The notes: a model not told the origin generated them from the letters alone. A stretch of DNA of 64,000 bases from Brasenia schreberi (GCA_036023115.1 JAYKKT010000059.1:9882501-9946500); one strand, 5' to 3'. Positions 24,550 through 38,781 are shown, numbered from the stretch's first letter. Numbers and translations: made by a program.

Positions 24550-27480
24550 TTGCAAGAAGTGACTTCTTTAACATAGGTAAACTAGACATAAGTCTCTTAA
24601 GTCATTCTACTTCTAATACAGTCTCATCCAAAGTTAAGCTAAAATAGTTTGTTTATTTTATTTTCAAGTGATAGAGATATCACCCACAAGAAACACATAT
24701 TTGGTGATCTATTATTACTCCCAAAGTTTTTCGTAATCCTGCTAGCATCATTAAATCCTTCAAGAATAGCTAGCCGAAGAGAAATAGTTTCCTTCACATA
24801 GAGAAGTACTCTATCTAGAGCTTTTCAATGAGTTTTATGTAGACAAATAGTATATCTATTCAACTTATACAAGACAAAAACAATATATGGTCATGTATAG
24901 TTTGTTAGATACATCAAACTACCGATAATCTGCGAATATCATAGTTGAGATATATGAATGTCACTCTCATTTTATACAAAGACTTAAATGAATCATAAGA
25001 GGTCTTAACAAGTCTGTAGTTTTATTATCCAAATCCCTCTAAAATTTTCTCAATATAGTAAAATAGAGATAATATTATACCATTAGTAGACCTTGTGATT
25101 TTAAGCTCTAAAATCACATTATCATCTCAAACTTACTATAGAAGAATGACGTGGTATCATTTACTATTCTCATATTGAAACCAAACAATAAAATATCATC
25201 TACATAAAGACATAGAAAGATAAATGCATTATTGAATGACTTACAGTAGACTCACTTATCAAATTCATTAGAAACAAAGCTAAAAGACGATATCACACAA
25301 TCAAACTTTTCATGTTATTGCTTAGGAACCTGTTTCCAACTATATAATGATTTAACAAGCTAAACACCTTAGACTCATTCCAATGAATTATAAATTCCTC
25401 TAGCTGATCCATAAAACTTTTCTTATGGAGGTCACTACATAGAAATGTGGTCTTCACATCCATCTAATAGATTGTGAGGTCATATACAGAAGTCAGTGCT
25501 ATAAACACTCGAATTGTGGCCATCCGAAAAATAAGAGAATAAGTATCAAAATAGTCTATTCCTTCTTTTTGTTTGTACTCCTTGGTAACTAACTTCCCCT
25601 TATACTTATTAATTATTTTGTTTACATTTAGTTTCTTCTTAAAAATTCATTTTCAACCTACAACAGAATAAATAGGAGGCAAATCAATTAATTTTTAAGA
25701 ACCATTGAAAAGAATTGACTAGATTTCATTATTAATAACTTCCTTCTAATGTTTAAGCTTAGGTGATATCATAACTTACTAGAAGGTAATAAGATCATCC
25801 TCAACATTGAAAGTAACAAAGTCACTTTCAAAATCCTTTGATATCATAGGTCGTTTACTTATCATTGGTCTAATTTTTTTCTTAGATTAAACTGATACGA
25901 AAATAGTAGTTTCAGAACCACTTTACATTTGTTATCCTTTTCATGTGATCAAGAATAGAATCAGTAGTAGTTCATGATCTCTTAAAGATACACTTTGAAA
26001 AACTCCCGTCTTCATGATATACACATTCTCAAAAAATATAGCATTATAGAGCTCAACAATCGTGTTGACATATAATGACCAAGAATGTATATACATAACT
26101 TATCTCCATGTAACCTAATATGATATCTATTATTTTATGTCTCAATTTCTTTCTCTTGTTCTTAGAGATAAGTATTTTCACAATACACTCTTATACTTTA
26201 AGATATTTGAGGTTCGTCTTTGGACTATTTTTCTCATGCTTATGGGGTCCTCTATAAATAATATATCAAGTCGTATTCAAAACTTCCCTCACATATATCA
26301 AGTCATATCCAAAACTTTGAAGTAAAACATTTATCATATCACAAAGGTCCTATTCTTCCGTTTGGCTATCCCATTATACCGAGGAGAGTATAGAGTAATA
26401 ACTTTATAAATAATATCATTATTTTGATCATATTCTTGAAATAGATTTGAGGTATACTCTCTTTTTCTATGAGACCTTAACCGTTTAAGTACCTTGATAG
26501 TTTGGGTTTATGCTTTATTTCCAAATATTTAAAATTTTTCTAAGGCTTCATCTTATTTTTTAGTAAGTAAATATAACAATGTCTATTGTAATCATTAATA
26601 AACATGATAAAATATCTTTTGCTTTTCCTAATTGTCATTTCATTGAACTCACAAATACACATGTACATCCAATCCAAAATTTTGGATTTCCTATCAATTG
26701 TATCAAAAGGTTTCATAAGTTGTTTTACTTGTATACAAATATAACATTTGTGTTTTGTATCTATGATTATCTTAAGAATAATATTAAGATTCATCATTCT
26801 TTTTATGGAATCAAGGTTTACATGACCCAACCTAACATCATCAAATAATTTAATATTGCAAACTGAAAAAGAAAAAGCAAAGTAGATGTTTTGTTGTCAT
26901 TAAAATTTATATAAGAATCAACAATTAGTTATAGATGAATTTTAAATAGATCTTCTACATCACACAAATAGCATTTTCTAAAGATACACATAATACTGAG
27001 TCGTGTAATTACGACTTTATTATATTTACAATCTAACCTTAGCCCTTTCCTAACTAAGACACGACCACTAAGGATATTCTTGCAATCATTATAATATGCC
27101 TAACTCCTTGAAGAGTGAGGACATTTCTTGAGGGAAATTTTAAATCCACACACCCTTCATCCTTGACTTCAATAGTTGAATGATCTCCTAATATCAGGTT
27201 CTTTCATCGATGACCTAGTAAGATACAAACAAAGATTGGTCGGTACAAATGTACACATTAGCCAGAGTGTCTTACTACAAAGTCAACACAATTTATTTTT
27301 GAGTTTTTTTTAGATATTGGCTTTTGATTTATATTTTTCTTGTTTTCTCTTATGATCATTAATTGTTTTGTTTCGACCGTCAAGTTTATCTTAGGGGTGC
27401 TATCAATAGGCATAATGAGTTTCTGACTTCTATTCTCTTCCTTTATTATTATATCTACCATAAGGTTATCAAGGGTCATC
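24550..27480 (-). mobile_element. Ty1/copia retrotransposon, decayed (copy 2)
   Basis: Minus strand, in order 5' to 3': gag-like tail (27479-27258, MTLDNLMVDIIIKEENRSQK); integrase zinc-binding and core start (26830-26540: GHVNLDSIKRMM, CYICIQVKQLMKPF, FINDYNRHCYIYLLKNK); reverse transcriptase (about 25680-25400: YKGKLVTKEYKQKEGIDYFD, MDVKTTFL). The gag-integrase-RT order is that of copia. Stops and shifts are frequent throughout. The RNase H end near 24.6 kb is poorly preserved and I could not define LTRs, so the limits are approximate. Confidence 0.75.
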
Positions 27481-28033
27481 TTACCCTTCTTATACTTGAT
27501 ATTTTGGTCAAAATCCTCTCAACACCTAGAGAACATTTTAATAATAAACATAAAGAGTATAAAAAAGATAAAAAATGACATTGTGTTCATGCCTGATCGA
27601 GTAAGGGCCATTTTCGAAAATGACTCTCATAAAGCCTTTGACTGTAGGAGTGTTTCTTTGAGCTCTTTTATAATCATTTCTTCATATTATTTTTGTGTTA
27701 CTACTTATTTCTGGAGCCCTGTATTTATTGTCAGAGTGTCTACCTTTGCTTGTGTGCGTGCTTGCATCTCTATTTGTCTATATATATATATAAGAATGCA
27801 AAATTTCAACAAAAGAATATGTGTGGGTTTTATGAGTCAATCACTCTCTCCTATGAAAGAGAGTGTGCGTGTAGGTCCATACCCCTCCCTCTATAATACC
27901 AGCACCAGTGTGGGCCTCTCATCAGCCACTTGTGTGTGTGACTTTATTCTTAGCTTAAATCAGCCACACATATTTATCTGATTTCAATTATTTAAATGTC
28001 ATACATCAAATTTATATGAACATATCTAATAGT

Positions 28034-28275
28034 ACAAAAACATATATTAGGACTTATGATGATGATATTATTAATTTCTTTAAAAGTTAATATTAGATTG
28101 TATCAACAATTAGCATTAAGTTTGTAGCTATTCACTATGGTTATAGATGATTAACAAAGCACATTGCAAAAAAAATATTATGGTGTAGATTATTTGTAGA
28201 TGGTATTGTATTAGATGATGAGAAAAAGGAGTCAATAAGAAACTTGAATTTAGAGAAAACAATTAAAGACAAAAT
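28034..28275 (+). mobile_element. RTE LINE fragment, RT palm region
   Basis: Aligns by eye to 18358-18598 of the large RTE. ATGGTTATAGATGATTAACA and TTATTTGTAGATGGTATTGT correspond to ATGGTGATGGATGAGTTAAC and the FADDIV codons. Both ends are truncated, it is strongly diverged, and the catalytic ADD is no longer readable. Confidence 0.65.
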
Positions 28276-28664
28276 ATGTATAGTACACGGCATTTGAATC
28301 CAAATTTTTTTATCTAATTTGAATCCAAATCCTCAATACTTGGATCTGGTAATTAAGAGTGTAAAACGAACTGAAATAGCCCTGCTCATGGCTTATCTTA
28401 TCTATTCATGAGTCAAGCGATAGAAACAAGCTACGAACTTGATTAGCAAAAAAGAATCTGGAAAACCCCCCATAACTTAAGCTTTTATATGATTTTGATT
28501 GAAAACATATTGAAATTCTCATGGGAAGAACCTCTACGGGCCCACAAAGAAGCATGCCTCTTCTTCTTTTCTAATGCAGGTCCCCACAAAGGAACATGCC
28601 ACACACTCCAAATATTGTTTGTTCACTTTCTTTTATTGAATACCATTTTGTAATTTATTCCATC

Positions 28665-29142
28665 TGTTGGGACAGTCCCTTTGTCGAAGCCGTTTGAGAT
28701 CTCTGGTGTTTAGTTATAGTACAACGAAAGTTGACTATTCCTTGGTTGTGCTTTATGTGTCTTTCTTGCTTTCTATAATTCTTGTAATATAGATGTAAAA
28801 GAAACAAAGTAGGGTGTGTACAGTTTCTAGGTTAACCGCAGATGGTTTTCTCAGAAGACTGTAAGTGTTTATCCCATATTGTATACTTTCTATTCGATTC
28901 TTTGTATTTATACATAGCTTTGTCATCTTTCGAGTTTTTCTCTCCGTGCTTTCCTTTTTAACAACCGTTTTTGTTTTATTCGGGACATGCATGTGAACTC
29001 TTCAAAAACGAAAAAATTGTTTTTATTAACGGTTGATTTTTGAAATAATACGATCTTATGAAATCCGGGAAGAGGGGCCTTCTTCCCGCATTTCATGGTC
29101 ATTGTTAGTAATGAGGCCGATAGTTGTCATCCACTACTTACA
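28665..29142 (-). repeat. Putative 3' LTR of copia copy 1
   Basis: Begins TG (28665) and ends CA beside the polypurine tract. Its first ~110 bp (TCGAAGCC, GAGATCTCTGGTGTT, ACGAAAGTTGACTATTCC) matches the start of the right LTR at 33249. Confidence 0.6.
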
Positions 29143-32100
29143 TCTCCCACTTTTACACTAGAGCAAATATTTTGATAACTGGTTATTCCTCCCACTACTT
29201 TGGGTTTACCAAGTTGTATCATTTTTCCTTGTTGCAACTAAATTGCAACTTACATCTGTTATGCAGTTTTTCCACAAGCAATATGTTTTTTCAGCATAAC
29301 TCACAACAAAGTGTATTCTCTACACTTATACACTACGCACATCTCAACCCCGTATGGGTTACATATTTAGTAAACAATTCTTCTAAGATGTCTTTTGTTA
29401 AGGGGTCATCCAACATATCAATAGTTTGCATATAATATATAGTTATTTCATTTCTTTTGAGCATATCATGAACATAGTGATATTTAACCATTATATGCTT
29501 GCTTCGTGAGTTATCAGTTTCACTCTTAATAAGAGTAATTGTTGCATTGTTGTCACAATATATAACAATTAGCTCATTGGTTATATCCAACTTCAAATCA
29601 GGTATGAAGCTGCTTATCCAACTGCACTCTTATGTATGCAATGCTATATAGTCTTGTTTCTTGCATGCCTAAGAAACTGCACTACTTCTAAATAAAAATA
29701 TTTATCATGAGGTTGATTTGTTGTATCTTTACTCCCAGCAAAGTCAGCATTTGAGTATCCTATCACTTTTAATTCATTTACTTGAAAACAAAGTTTCAAG
29801 TCTTTTGTTCCTTTGAGATATCTTATAATCCTTTTCACAACTATCTAATGTTGCCATCAAGAATTACTTTGATATCTACTCACAAGACCAACAACAAAGT
29901 TGATATAAGGTTTTCTACACAATATAGCATACATGAGTTGTACATAAGAAACATTAGTTTTATCGTCTCCTTCACCAGCATAATAAACCTTACTCAATTT
30001 AACCCCTTTCACAACATGTATAGATACAAACTTGGATTCGCCCATTTTAAATTTTTTGAGAATATAATCAATATTTCTCTCTTTACTTAATCATAGAAGT
30101 TTTAATTCTCTATCTCAAGAAATCTTTACACCCAAGATATAGGATGCTTCTCCCATATCCTTCATTTTGAATCTTGAGTTTAACCATGACTTAGATTTGA
30201 TAATCATGTCATTGTCATTCCCAATCAACAATAAGTCATCTATATATAAAGATAATATGACAAAGTGGCTCCCACTATTCTCTCTCTCTTTATATGTATA
30301 TATATATATATATATAGTGATCAAGATCATTAGCTACAAACCCAAGTTCAACTATGGTATTTTGAAAAGTTAAATACCATTTGTGAGGTGACTATTTCAG
30401 GCCATATAAGGATTTTATCAGTCTATATACTTTATCTTCTTGGCCTTCAACTATATATCCTTCGAGTTGCTGCATATATATGATTTCATCTAAATATCTG
30501 TTTAGAAAAACAGTCTTTACATCTAACTGATGTAAATCCAAATCATAATATTCTGATTTAGTCAAGATTATTCTCATGGATGCAAATTTCATAACAGGGA
30601 AATATGTCTTAACATAATTTATCCCCTCACTTTAAACTTGTCGATTGAACCATCAACCTTATACTTCTTTTTAAGAACTCATTTGCAACTTATGACTTTC
30701 ATTCTTCTTGACAAATCAACCAACTCCTAGACTTGGTTTTTCTCAATGGATTCAATTTCTTCATCCGTAGCTTTTTTTTAGCCTAACAATTCATATGAGT
30801 CAATAGATATATCAAGTTATCAGTCAGCTCATCTAAATCTACCGAATTACACACTTCCTTCGCAAGGTAAGTATGATAATCCTTCAAGTAGGACAGTGTG
30901 ACCTTGGGTCTTTTGTGTCCACTTAAAGATTCGGTTTATTCATAAAGCTCATCAATGAGTTCAAATGATGATTGATGTAGACCTACTAGATGATCAACAT
31001 ACTTATCATTATTCTTAGTATCTTCTAAGAATTTTGCATCCCTGCTTTCTATGAGTCCATGATCCTTATTATAAAATCGATATCCTTTACATCCTTTAGG
31101 ATATCTGATGAATATACATCTTAAGGACCTATTATCTAGTTTATCTCTATATTGATCAAGGATCTTCGCATGAGTGATAGATCCCCACCTTCTAATATGA
31201 CCTAGGTTTGGTTTTCTTCTGAACCACATCTTATATGTTGTAGAGAATACAACTTTACATGAAACTCTATTGAGTATATACATGATTGTATTTACGCTTC
31301 TCTTCAAAATATCCTTAGCATAGAAACATCTATTAACATAGATCTTGTCATGTTCAATAAAGTCTTATTGTATCTCTCTACTATGCCATTCTATTGAGGT
31401 ATCTTGAGCATTGTATTTTGCTTTGTAATACCAAAGTCTTTGAAAATTTTCAAAAACTCTACAAAGGCATATTCTCCACCTTTATCTGATCTCAAAACTT
31501 TAATTGTATGCCCTAGTTGGTTCTCTATTTTCTACTTATATTCTTTCAATGCTTCAAGTGCATCAAATTTATGTGTTAAGAGATATATATAAGTATATCC
31601 CGAGTAATCATCGATAAAGGTTATGAAATAAACCCTTTTTTGATGTGTTATTACTCTAAACTTTTCACATAAATCAGTATGAATAATCTTTAATAGGGTT
31701 ATTACCTTGGTTACCTCTTTGGGAAATGATTTTCTAGTCATTTTTCCTTATGTAAAGGTTTTATACTTATTAAAAGTGTTTTCATGAAAATTGGATAATA
31801 ATTTAAAGTTAATTTTTTCAACTTCTTTAGACTTATATGATCCAATCTTTTATATCATACATTCACATCAATCACTTAAGCACTCTCAATATAAGCAGAA
31901 AAAAAGCTTTTATTTTCATTAATGTTGAGTTTAAACAACTCATGCTCAACATTAAACAAACCAAAAAATGATATCCTACTATACTTTTCTATAATGACTT
32001 TTCCAAGAACAAACCTGACATCAAACCTTTCTTTACTAAAGCAGGGACCGATATAAGATTGTGCCTAATAGAGGACATAATTAATACATCAGTGAGTACA

Positions 32101-33248
32101 ATTGGTATGAATCGTACAAAAATCCTAAAGGACCTAACCTCAAGAATATCAGAAAATGTATTGTTCCCTATGTATACTCGATGTTCGCCTAGCTAGTACT
32201 CCTTCAGGTCCATTGCTCTCTATTTTGTCTTTGATATATGTTGGATCGCTTTAGAGTCAATCCACCAACTAGTCACTAGGCGGTCCATATAGAGATATTT
32301 AGAAATCACGCAGACTATGTCCTACTTTTTCATTGGGCTGTATCATTTATTCTTCATTGGTCTTCTTGTTGCGGCAATTTCTTTTGTAGTGTCCCATCTT
32401 GTTGCAACAATTGAAACACTTTACTCGATAAGCGGATTCCTGCGATTTCTTAAAATTTTGACTGCTCTACTTTTTATTCTTATCAAATTTCTTATTTGGT
32501 TTTCTTTTTTCCTAGTTGTTCATGAAGATAGACCGTAGAACTTCTTGAGCAACTAGCAAATTGTTTCTTTTATTTTTATTCATATGTTCGTACTTGATTG
32601 CTAGTTTCAATGAGAGTTCAAAAAGGTAAAATCAAGTCCAAGTCTTAGAGTTGTGGTTATTATGTTCCAGGAAGGGGGCACACTGTTTAGGATCATGAAT
32701 ATTTGTATTAGTTTAAGAATGACTGACTTTGCTAAAGCCAAATCTCTAGCCATTACCAACATTTGGTTAACATGTTCAACTATGTTGTTACCTTCTTTCA
32801 TTTGTAAGAGTTGTACTTTTGAAGAAGTAGTTGTACATGCAGCTTAGTTGTAGTATCATATTTAGTGGTCAATGAATCAAATAACTCTTTAGTAGTTTCA
32901 AATTCTTGAAAGACCCTAATTAAGTTATCTTTCATGTAAGTCAACATTATTGTCTTCGCTATTGTGTCATCCTTTATAAATGTCTTATATATCTTTTTTT
33001 CCTCATTTATTGTAATTAGTGTAGGAGATAAAATTGTTCTCTTCAGTACATAATCAACTCCTTCTAAAGTTAAGGGTAATGGTATTATTTTTTTCCAGAT
33101 TTAAAAATTTAGACAATTTAACTTTTTAATCTTTGTTAATTAAGACATACAAATTCTGAAAGTTATTTTTTAAACTTTTTGGCAGAGACAATAAGTAGAG
33201 AGTCTTTTTGGAGTTTGTCATAGAGCTTGAACAAGCTCTGATACCAAA

Positions 33249-33730
33249 TGGTAGGGCAATCTCTTTGCTGAAGCCATATAAGATCTCCGGTGTTAAATTA
33301 TAACGCAACAAAAGTCGACTATCCCTTTGTTTTTTTTGTGCCTTTTAAGTGTTTATCTCGTTTTGTAAGTGTACCGTAAGTGAGAGGAGATGCTCATTTT
33401 GTGTTCCTCTCCTTATGCTTACATGCACAAGGTACGTGTCTTATTTAAGAAATAGACATAGGAGACATTCGTCATACGAGTGTTCCACATGCCTCTTTCA
33501 AAAGAATATAAAAATTAAGGAGAGAGAACCTAAGAATGCCACTAAGAGACATAGAGCAAACGGAAGAGGAGAGATAGATATTATGATGAGAGAAAGAGTA
33601 TGCTTGGCTGGTGAGGTGAGGGGGAGGTGAGAGAGCCCAGTAAACCGCGAGTGGGTGACAAGGGGAAGAAGGAGAAATTAGAAGCATTGAGGAGGAGAAA
33701 TAAGGTGTGCGCTTAGTAATTAGAAGGGTG
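33249..33730 (-). repeat. Putative 5' LTR of copia copy 1
   Basis: TGGTAGGGCAATCTCTTTGC then AAGATCTCCGGTGTTAAA and AAAAGTCGACTATCCC match the other LTR for about 110 bp. The remainder is too diverged to follow, so the outer end is an estimate from the length of the left LTR. Confidence 0.45.
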
Positions 33731-34079
33731 CATTTAGTAGGAATGTTATAGAAACACTATAAGAATACCTTTTCTCTCAAGTTTTACGAGCGACCTCATC
33801 TTCGTCGTATCTAGCTTCCAGCTCATTTATGTATCGCGAAATAGTTTGCGTTCCATAAGCAAACAACTCAGAAATGATGAATAAGCCAAAACAATTTAAT
33901 GAGACTATAGGCGCAGCCACTCTTTTTTGGCTTGTTTCTCTCTCTCCACACCCCACAAAAAAAACACCCACACACATGCAGTCGTACGAACGGACACATA
34001 TTCCAAGGAAGACATTCATTGCATTTCACTTTGGAGGAGGCCCCCTAATCAAAGAGATTGTGAGCTCTTAATACTACTC

Positions 34080-35880
34080 ATGCATAGAATGCACAATCAT
34101 ATATAATTGTTTACAAAGATACGGTTGCTATTTAATCTTTTGATTTCTCAATTAAAAATAATGCAGGGAACAACGTATATCATCTGAGTGTAAGAAAATC
34201 AAAGAACTGGAATGATGCTGTGAGCTACAAATGGGTTAATTACGATAGAGAACAGCAGAGTTTAAGAGACTAATTTCCGTATTATGTGGTTAAAATCTAC
34301 TATATTTCAGAAATTAGAGAACTTATTGCAAGAATATTCTTGTTAAGGGTAGAAAGAGAGATGACTCACCTGGCTCATGAGTTCAATAAACAGGGAGGCC
34401 TTCTGGCTTCAGCCTCTCACTGTACCAAAAGAATTCAATAAAGGAATTAATGAGAACTAAGATTGTTTATATAACTCCAACAATCTAAACATGAACCAAA
34501 ACTAAAACCGAAGCATTTCCATGACTGAATGGGATGTGGATTCTTAGGCAAAATTTTAATTTGGCTTGTGTTATACCCTTATTCAAATTCAATAGAATAG
34601 AGTCATGCATGTTAATTGGTATCCTTTCGATAACTTAAGGACCTTTCACAAGTATTGGAGATCATGTTGCTATCTTTTCAGATATTCAAACCACCAACCC
34701 GAACCAATTGAACCGATGCAAATCAATGGTTTAATTTTGTTTTTGCTTTCCTGTTTTGCTTATGCTATATATATGTGTGTTTATGTATGTATTTTGCATG
34801 GTGGTATTTTATATGTGAACAACTTATTCTGCAGTTTACTTAGTTCATTCTTTATGTAATTAATTATATATTTTTATATGATATAAGTGCTACATAATGC
34901 CATGTTAAACTTAACGAACCACGGCTTTAGAACCAAAACAAGCTCAAACCAGCGGTCTGGTGTGGTTTCGCTTTGTAACTTATAATGGTTTTGTTGGTTT
35001 TTCAAAATAAAAAACTGATTATATTGGTTTGGTACGAGCTTGAGCCTCGAACAAAGCCAAAGCCAACCACGAAACAAGCCTACCCTAAAACATCTTTGAA
35101 AAAAGAAGGTAAGATACTTTAGTATACATGAAAACCTAATTTAAGAGAGTTAAATAGAAGAAGAAAAACAAGGATGTTGCCTCCAAGTCCCGTGAACTTA
35201 CCTAAATCATATGGAAACATGTACTTCTCTTGGCTGGGCATTGGGTGTATCCTGAGGAGGACAAAGAAGGAACTGTCACTCTGTCATATCCCGACTAACT
35301 TCCGTCCGGGCAACCTGACCGGGACCAACCTACTGAGACCATTAGGCTTAACTGGCCATGTCAGGGAGTAGAGTTAACTTTAATCAAGCCCATGTATGTA
35401 GGCATATTTGGTTTGTGGCCGCACCAGCAGCCTGAGCTGGAACCGAACCAGGCTGGAGACCGGAACCAACCAAACTGAAGCTGGAACTGTAATTGAACAC
35501 AGAACTTTTTATACACGATTTGGGATTTGGGATTTTCTCATGTACATAGTAATAAGGTGTCATGAATCCTTAAGATCCGTATTTTACATTTGGTTCTTCT
35601 GTTATGTAACCAGATCCATTTAGGACTCATAATGAGAATTCGTGTGAACATTACCATTTAGAAATTCATCTAATTAGACGATCAATTGGAAATTTTCACG
35701 TTTGTTGATTTGCAATCTTTTCATTTTGCAAGTATACGAGAGAAGTGAAAATTGTATCAAGTTGTTGCTGCCTTGAAAGAAGCTTCAACTGCTTCATCCA
35801 CTAGTGCAGTGCCTTCCTCTATGGTGGGGGTGGTCCATTAAAATGTTGTTTGATCTACTAATAATGGCCCTAGAGACGCT
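34080..35880. other. Intergenic; GGTTC-rich repeat members
   Basis: 34680-35090 and 35390-35490 carry AACCGAACC/GGTTTGGTT motifs. A degraded SINE-like stretch lies at 34372-34422 (CACCTGGCTCATGAGTTCAA). No gene seen. Confidence 0.4.
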
Positions 35881-35891
35881 CGACTACTAGC

Positions 35892-36697
35892 CAGCGGTGT
35901 CTCAACACAACTTGAGGCCTAAGGTGAAAATTGGATGCTATATGAGTCATAAATATTTGGGACCAAAGTCTAAAATGTTGTAGGGCCTACAAAATTTGGT
36001 ATTATAAATGTGATGTAATGGAGATATTACGCATAGAATTAATGCTGGTTGGTTAAAATGGGGAGGAGCATTAAGATGTTTGTAACAGAAATGAAGTTAA
36101 AAGGTAAATATTATAGAGTAGCAATTAGAATGTTTTATAGTTTTGAGTGTTGGGCAGTTAATCATCAACATGTACATAAGATGTTTGTAACAGAAATGAA
36201 GATATTGAGATGGATGAGTGGTCATAGAAGAAAAGACCATATACATAATGAGGTTATTAGAAATAAATTATGTGTGGCACCAATAGAGGATAAAATGAGA
36301 ATATCGTTTAAGATGGTTTGGATATATAAAAAGAAGATCAAAAGAAGAACCTATAAGAAGGTATGAAAAACTCTATTTTGAAAGTATTAAAAGAGGTAGA
36401 GGATGACCACAAAAGTATTGGAAAGAAACAATAAAGAATGATCTAGCTTATTGTGAGTTACCTGCTAACATGATACATGATAGGGCTATGTGGAAACAAA
36501 GAAACCATGTAGCCGACCCCGTCTAGTATAGGAAAAGGCTTAGTTGTTGTTGTTGTTGTTGAATGTGGTGTAAAAGTTTGGGGCCTAAGAAAATTACATG
36601 TTAAAGGTATCTAAAAGTTTGAGGCCTAAAATCGATACTATAATAAGTTTAAAATTCAGAGGCCTAAGACAGTCGCCTTATCGATGAGCCACCCCTG
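35892..36697. mobile_element. Non-autonomous hAT-like element carrying an RTE insertion
   Basis: Terminal inverted repeats CAGCGGTGTCTCA (left) and, inverted, CAGGGGTGGCTCA (right), followed inside by GAGGCCTAAGGTG and its counterpart. Flanked by CTACTAGC (35884-35891) and GTACTAGC (36698-36705), an 8-bp duplication with one change, the size typical of hAT. Without the LINE it is about 250 bp and has no transposase. Confidence 0.7.
36019..36561 (+). mobile_element. RTE LINE 3' fragment inside the hAT-like element
   Basis: About 540 bp of the C-terminal coding region (AATGCTGGTTGGTTAAAATG, GTTAATCATCAACATGTACA) through GTAGCCGACCCCGTCTAGTA and the TTG tail. Small internal deletions and rearrangements. 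Flanked by AATGTGATGTAA (36007-36018) and AATGTGGTGTAA (36562-36573). Confidence 0.85.
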
Positions 36698-37063
36698 GTA
36701 CTAGCTAAGGTCCGGGGCTTTGAGGGATTTGCTAGCTAAAGATTTTGTTGGCAGCCAAGTTCTAAGGAATTAACTGTAGCTTTTCACAATTATTGTTGGT
36801 CAATCTAAACCACAAAATCTAAGATGGTTGCAAAAATATTGGTCATTTAGATGAAGATAATTGCGTGTCTAATTCTTTTCAAGAACTCAGATGATTTTCT
36901 ATGCAGCTTGCGATTACAAACTCCCAATTTATACAATATTATCTGCACCTTATACTATTTTGCTTTTCTCTTTAAAGAACTCAACCAGTGATCTTAAAGA
37001 TGAAAGGGTTGAGATTTTTAAAGAGATTTAGCATAGATGAGTGTGTAAATGGATTATGCTCTC

Positions 37064-37164
<101 letters not shown>

Positions 37165-37180
37165 AACATATTTGTATGTA

Positions 37181-37403
37181 GAGGAAATGCTAAATGCATA
37201 ATGTCTTTAAGTGCATAAAAATGCTTAAACATCTCCACCATTCGATCGTTGATATCAACAACAATGGAGATTTGAATTAAAAGTATGGTTTGTACTTTTG
37301 TAGTTTGCATTGTGCATTAAATGCGAAGTAATTCAAATTTCTATCATTGATCTCAAAAATCAATGGTGGAGATGTTTAAGCATCTTTATGCACCACTACT
37401 TCT
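37181..37403. mobile_element. Foldback MITE beside (TA)n, Micron-like
   Basis: Left arm AGTGCATAAAAATGCTTAAA then CATCTCCACCATT is the inverse of the right arm AATGGTGGAGATGTTTAAGC then ATCTTTATGCAC. The internal sequence resembles that of the 2.76-2.96 kb element. The right arm has a ~20-bp deletion. Confidence 0.7.
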
Positions 37404-38781
37404 CTCTCTATATATATGTATAGATATGCATATATATGTAGTTTCCTCAATTCAATTTTCAGAACACACATTGTTCTTGTAGGAAGAACTTGAGAGAACA
37501 TATATATGTGTATGTATATGTGTGCATGTGTTACGCGTCTCCGCAATCAAACCTTCTTTTAAAATGACTCAGATGATGCGACCAAAGATTAGTTAGTTCC
37601 CTTGACTGGCTTATCTCATTTGGTTCTAACCGGCCAATCAAGCTGATCATGGTAAATGCTTGGAAAAATGCTCTACACTTCTCTCAAAATATGCCGTTGT
37701 ACCAGCTTACTCTCTTCTTTTGCCTTCAACGAAGCCAAGCATCACACCAGAGAAGCACACTTGGAGCCCATAAAACCTTGGCTTGCGGGGTCCACAACCA
37801 AAACCTAGCCTTTTCCCACATTCAGTGGGGTCAGCAGCATGGACCCTATATCTCCATTGAACTCTATCTTGAGTTCACAATAGCATTTAACTCCAAAAGA
37901 ACAGTATCATGCTTTGTTGTCTTCTTCAAAACACTCCAAAACCAAGCAATTGATCTTGATCTTGAGTCATATTTGTTTGCAGGTTATGGAATGAAAACAC
38001 CAGCGTACTCTTAAACACTGACAAATACGTATTGGTTGCTTTCTTAGTTTTTACTGCTCAAAATGCAATGGTAAATATGTTCAGCCCACAAAGGACGATG
38101 GCACTTGAGCCACTCACACAAGCAAGCAACAGTGTCACAGAATAGATCCACTGAGGCCTAGAAATGACAACCCAAGCAAAAACTAGAGGTTTCCATATGG
38201 AGAAACATTATTTTCTTGACAGTAGCATATTTACAAACCTAATAAGCAGTTTTGACAATTATTTACCTGAAGAAGACCAACAGAATAAGAAGTAAAATAA
38301 AACAGAGCAAGACATCGTTTCTATCTTACCTTCACAGAAATCCTGAAAGGCCTAATTGCGAGATCCTTTTTCATTTGAACATCTTGTGAGAGCTTGGGTG
38401 AAATCTGACGATATGAATAAAGTCAACCTGCTTAGAGTGGAGATTAGTAATGTAAATGTTGATTTACATCAAATTCTTCATGCTCCATACCATCAGATTT
38501 GAGCAAGCCACTTGCAACATGGTAAAACAGAAAAAGTCAGTCATGGCATAGTTCCAGTTCCGTAGTCTCGGCCTCGTAACTAAACACCCCCTAAAAGGCT
38601 GGATTTTTGGTACTTCAGTTTTTCATGTGTCAGTCAATAGTCACCCAAAGTAACGGTCCAATTTGAGAAGTTCTCGGTCAGCCCTAGTGGCCTGTTTGCA
38701 TCATAGAACTCTATTCGAGAACTAGAATGTTCTGATGCCATGACCTACATAGGACCTATATTCTCATAAATATATAGGTTT

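Larger units (their letters stand above)
28665..33730 (-). mobile_element. Ty1/copia retrotransposon with primer site, decayed (copy 1)
   Basis: Minus strand. After the right LTR comes TGGTATCAGAGC (33247-33236), the initiator-tRNA-Met primer site. Then gag (32801-32607), a zinc-knuckle-like CFNCCNKMGHYKRNC (about 32400), integrase (31741-30936: IIHTDLCEKF, FIDDYSGYTYIYL, GCKGYRFYNKDHGLIESRDA), reverse transcriptase (30592-30115: LDVKTVFLNRYL, SLYIDDLLLI), RNase H (about 30045-29333: MKRIIRYLKGTKDLKL, VIGYSNADFAGSKD, YCDNNATITLIKS, DMLDDPLTKD). A purine-rich GTGGGAGA precedes the 3' LTR. Domain order integrase before RT is diagnostic of copia. Stop codons break every domain. The right-hand outer limit is uncertain. 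Confidence 0.88.

Noticed and set aside
27496..27981. 161-codon plus-strand open frame
   Set aside because: Low-complexity composition, no recognisable domain, next to antisense copia sequence; likely chance.
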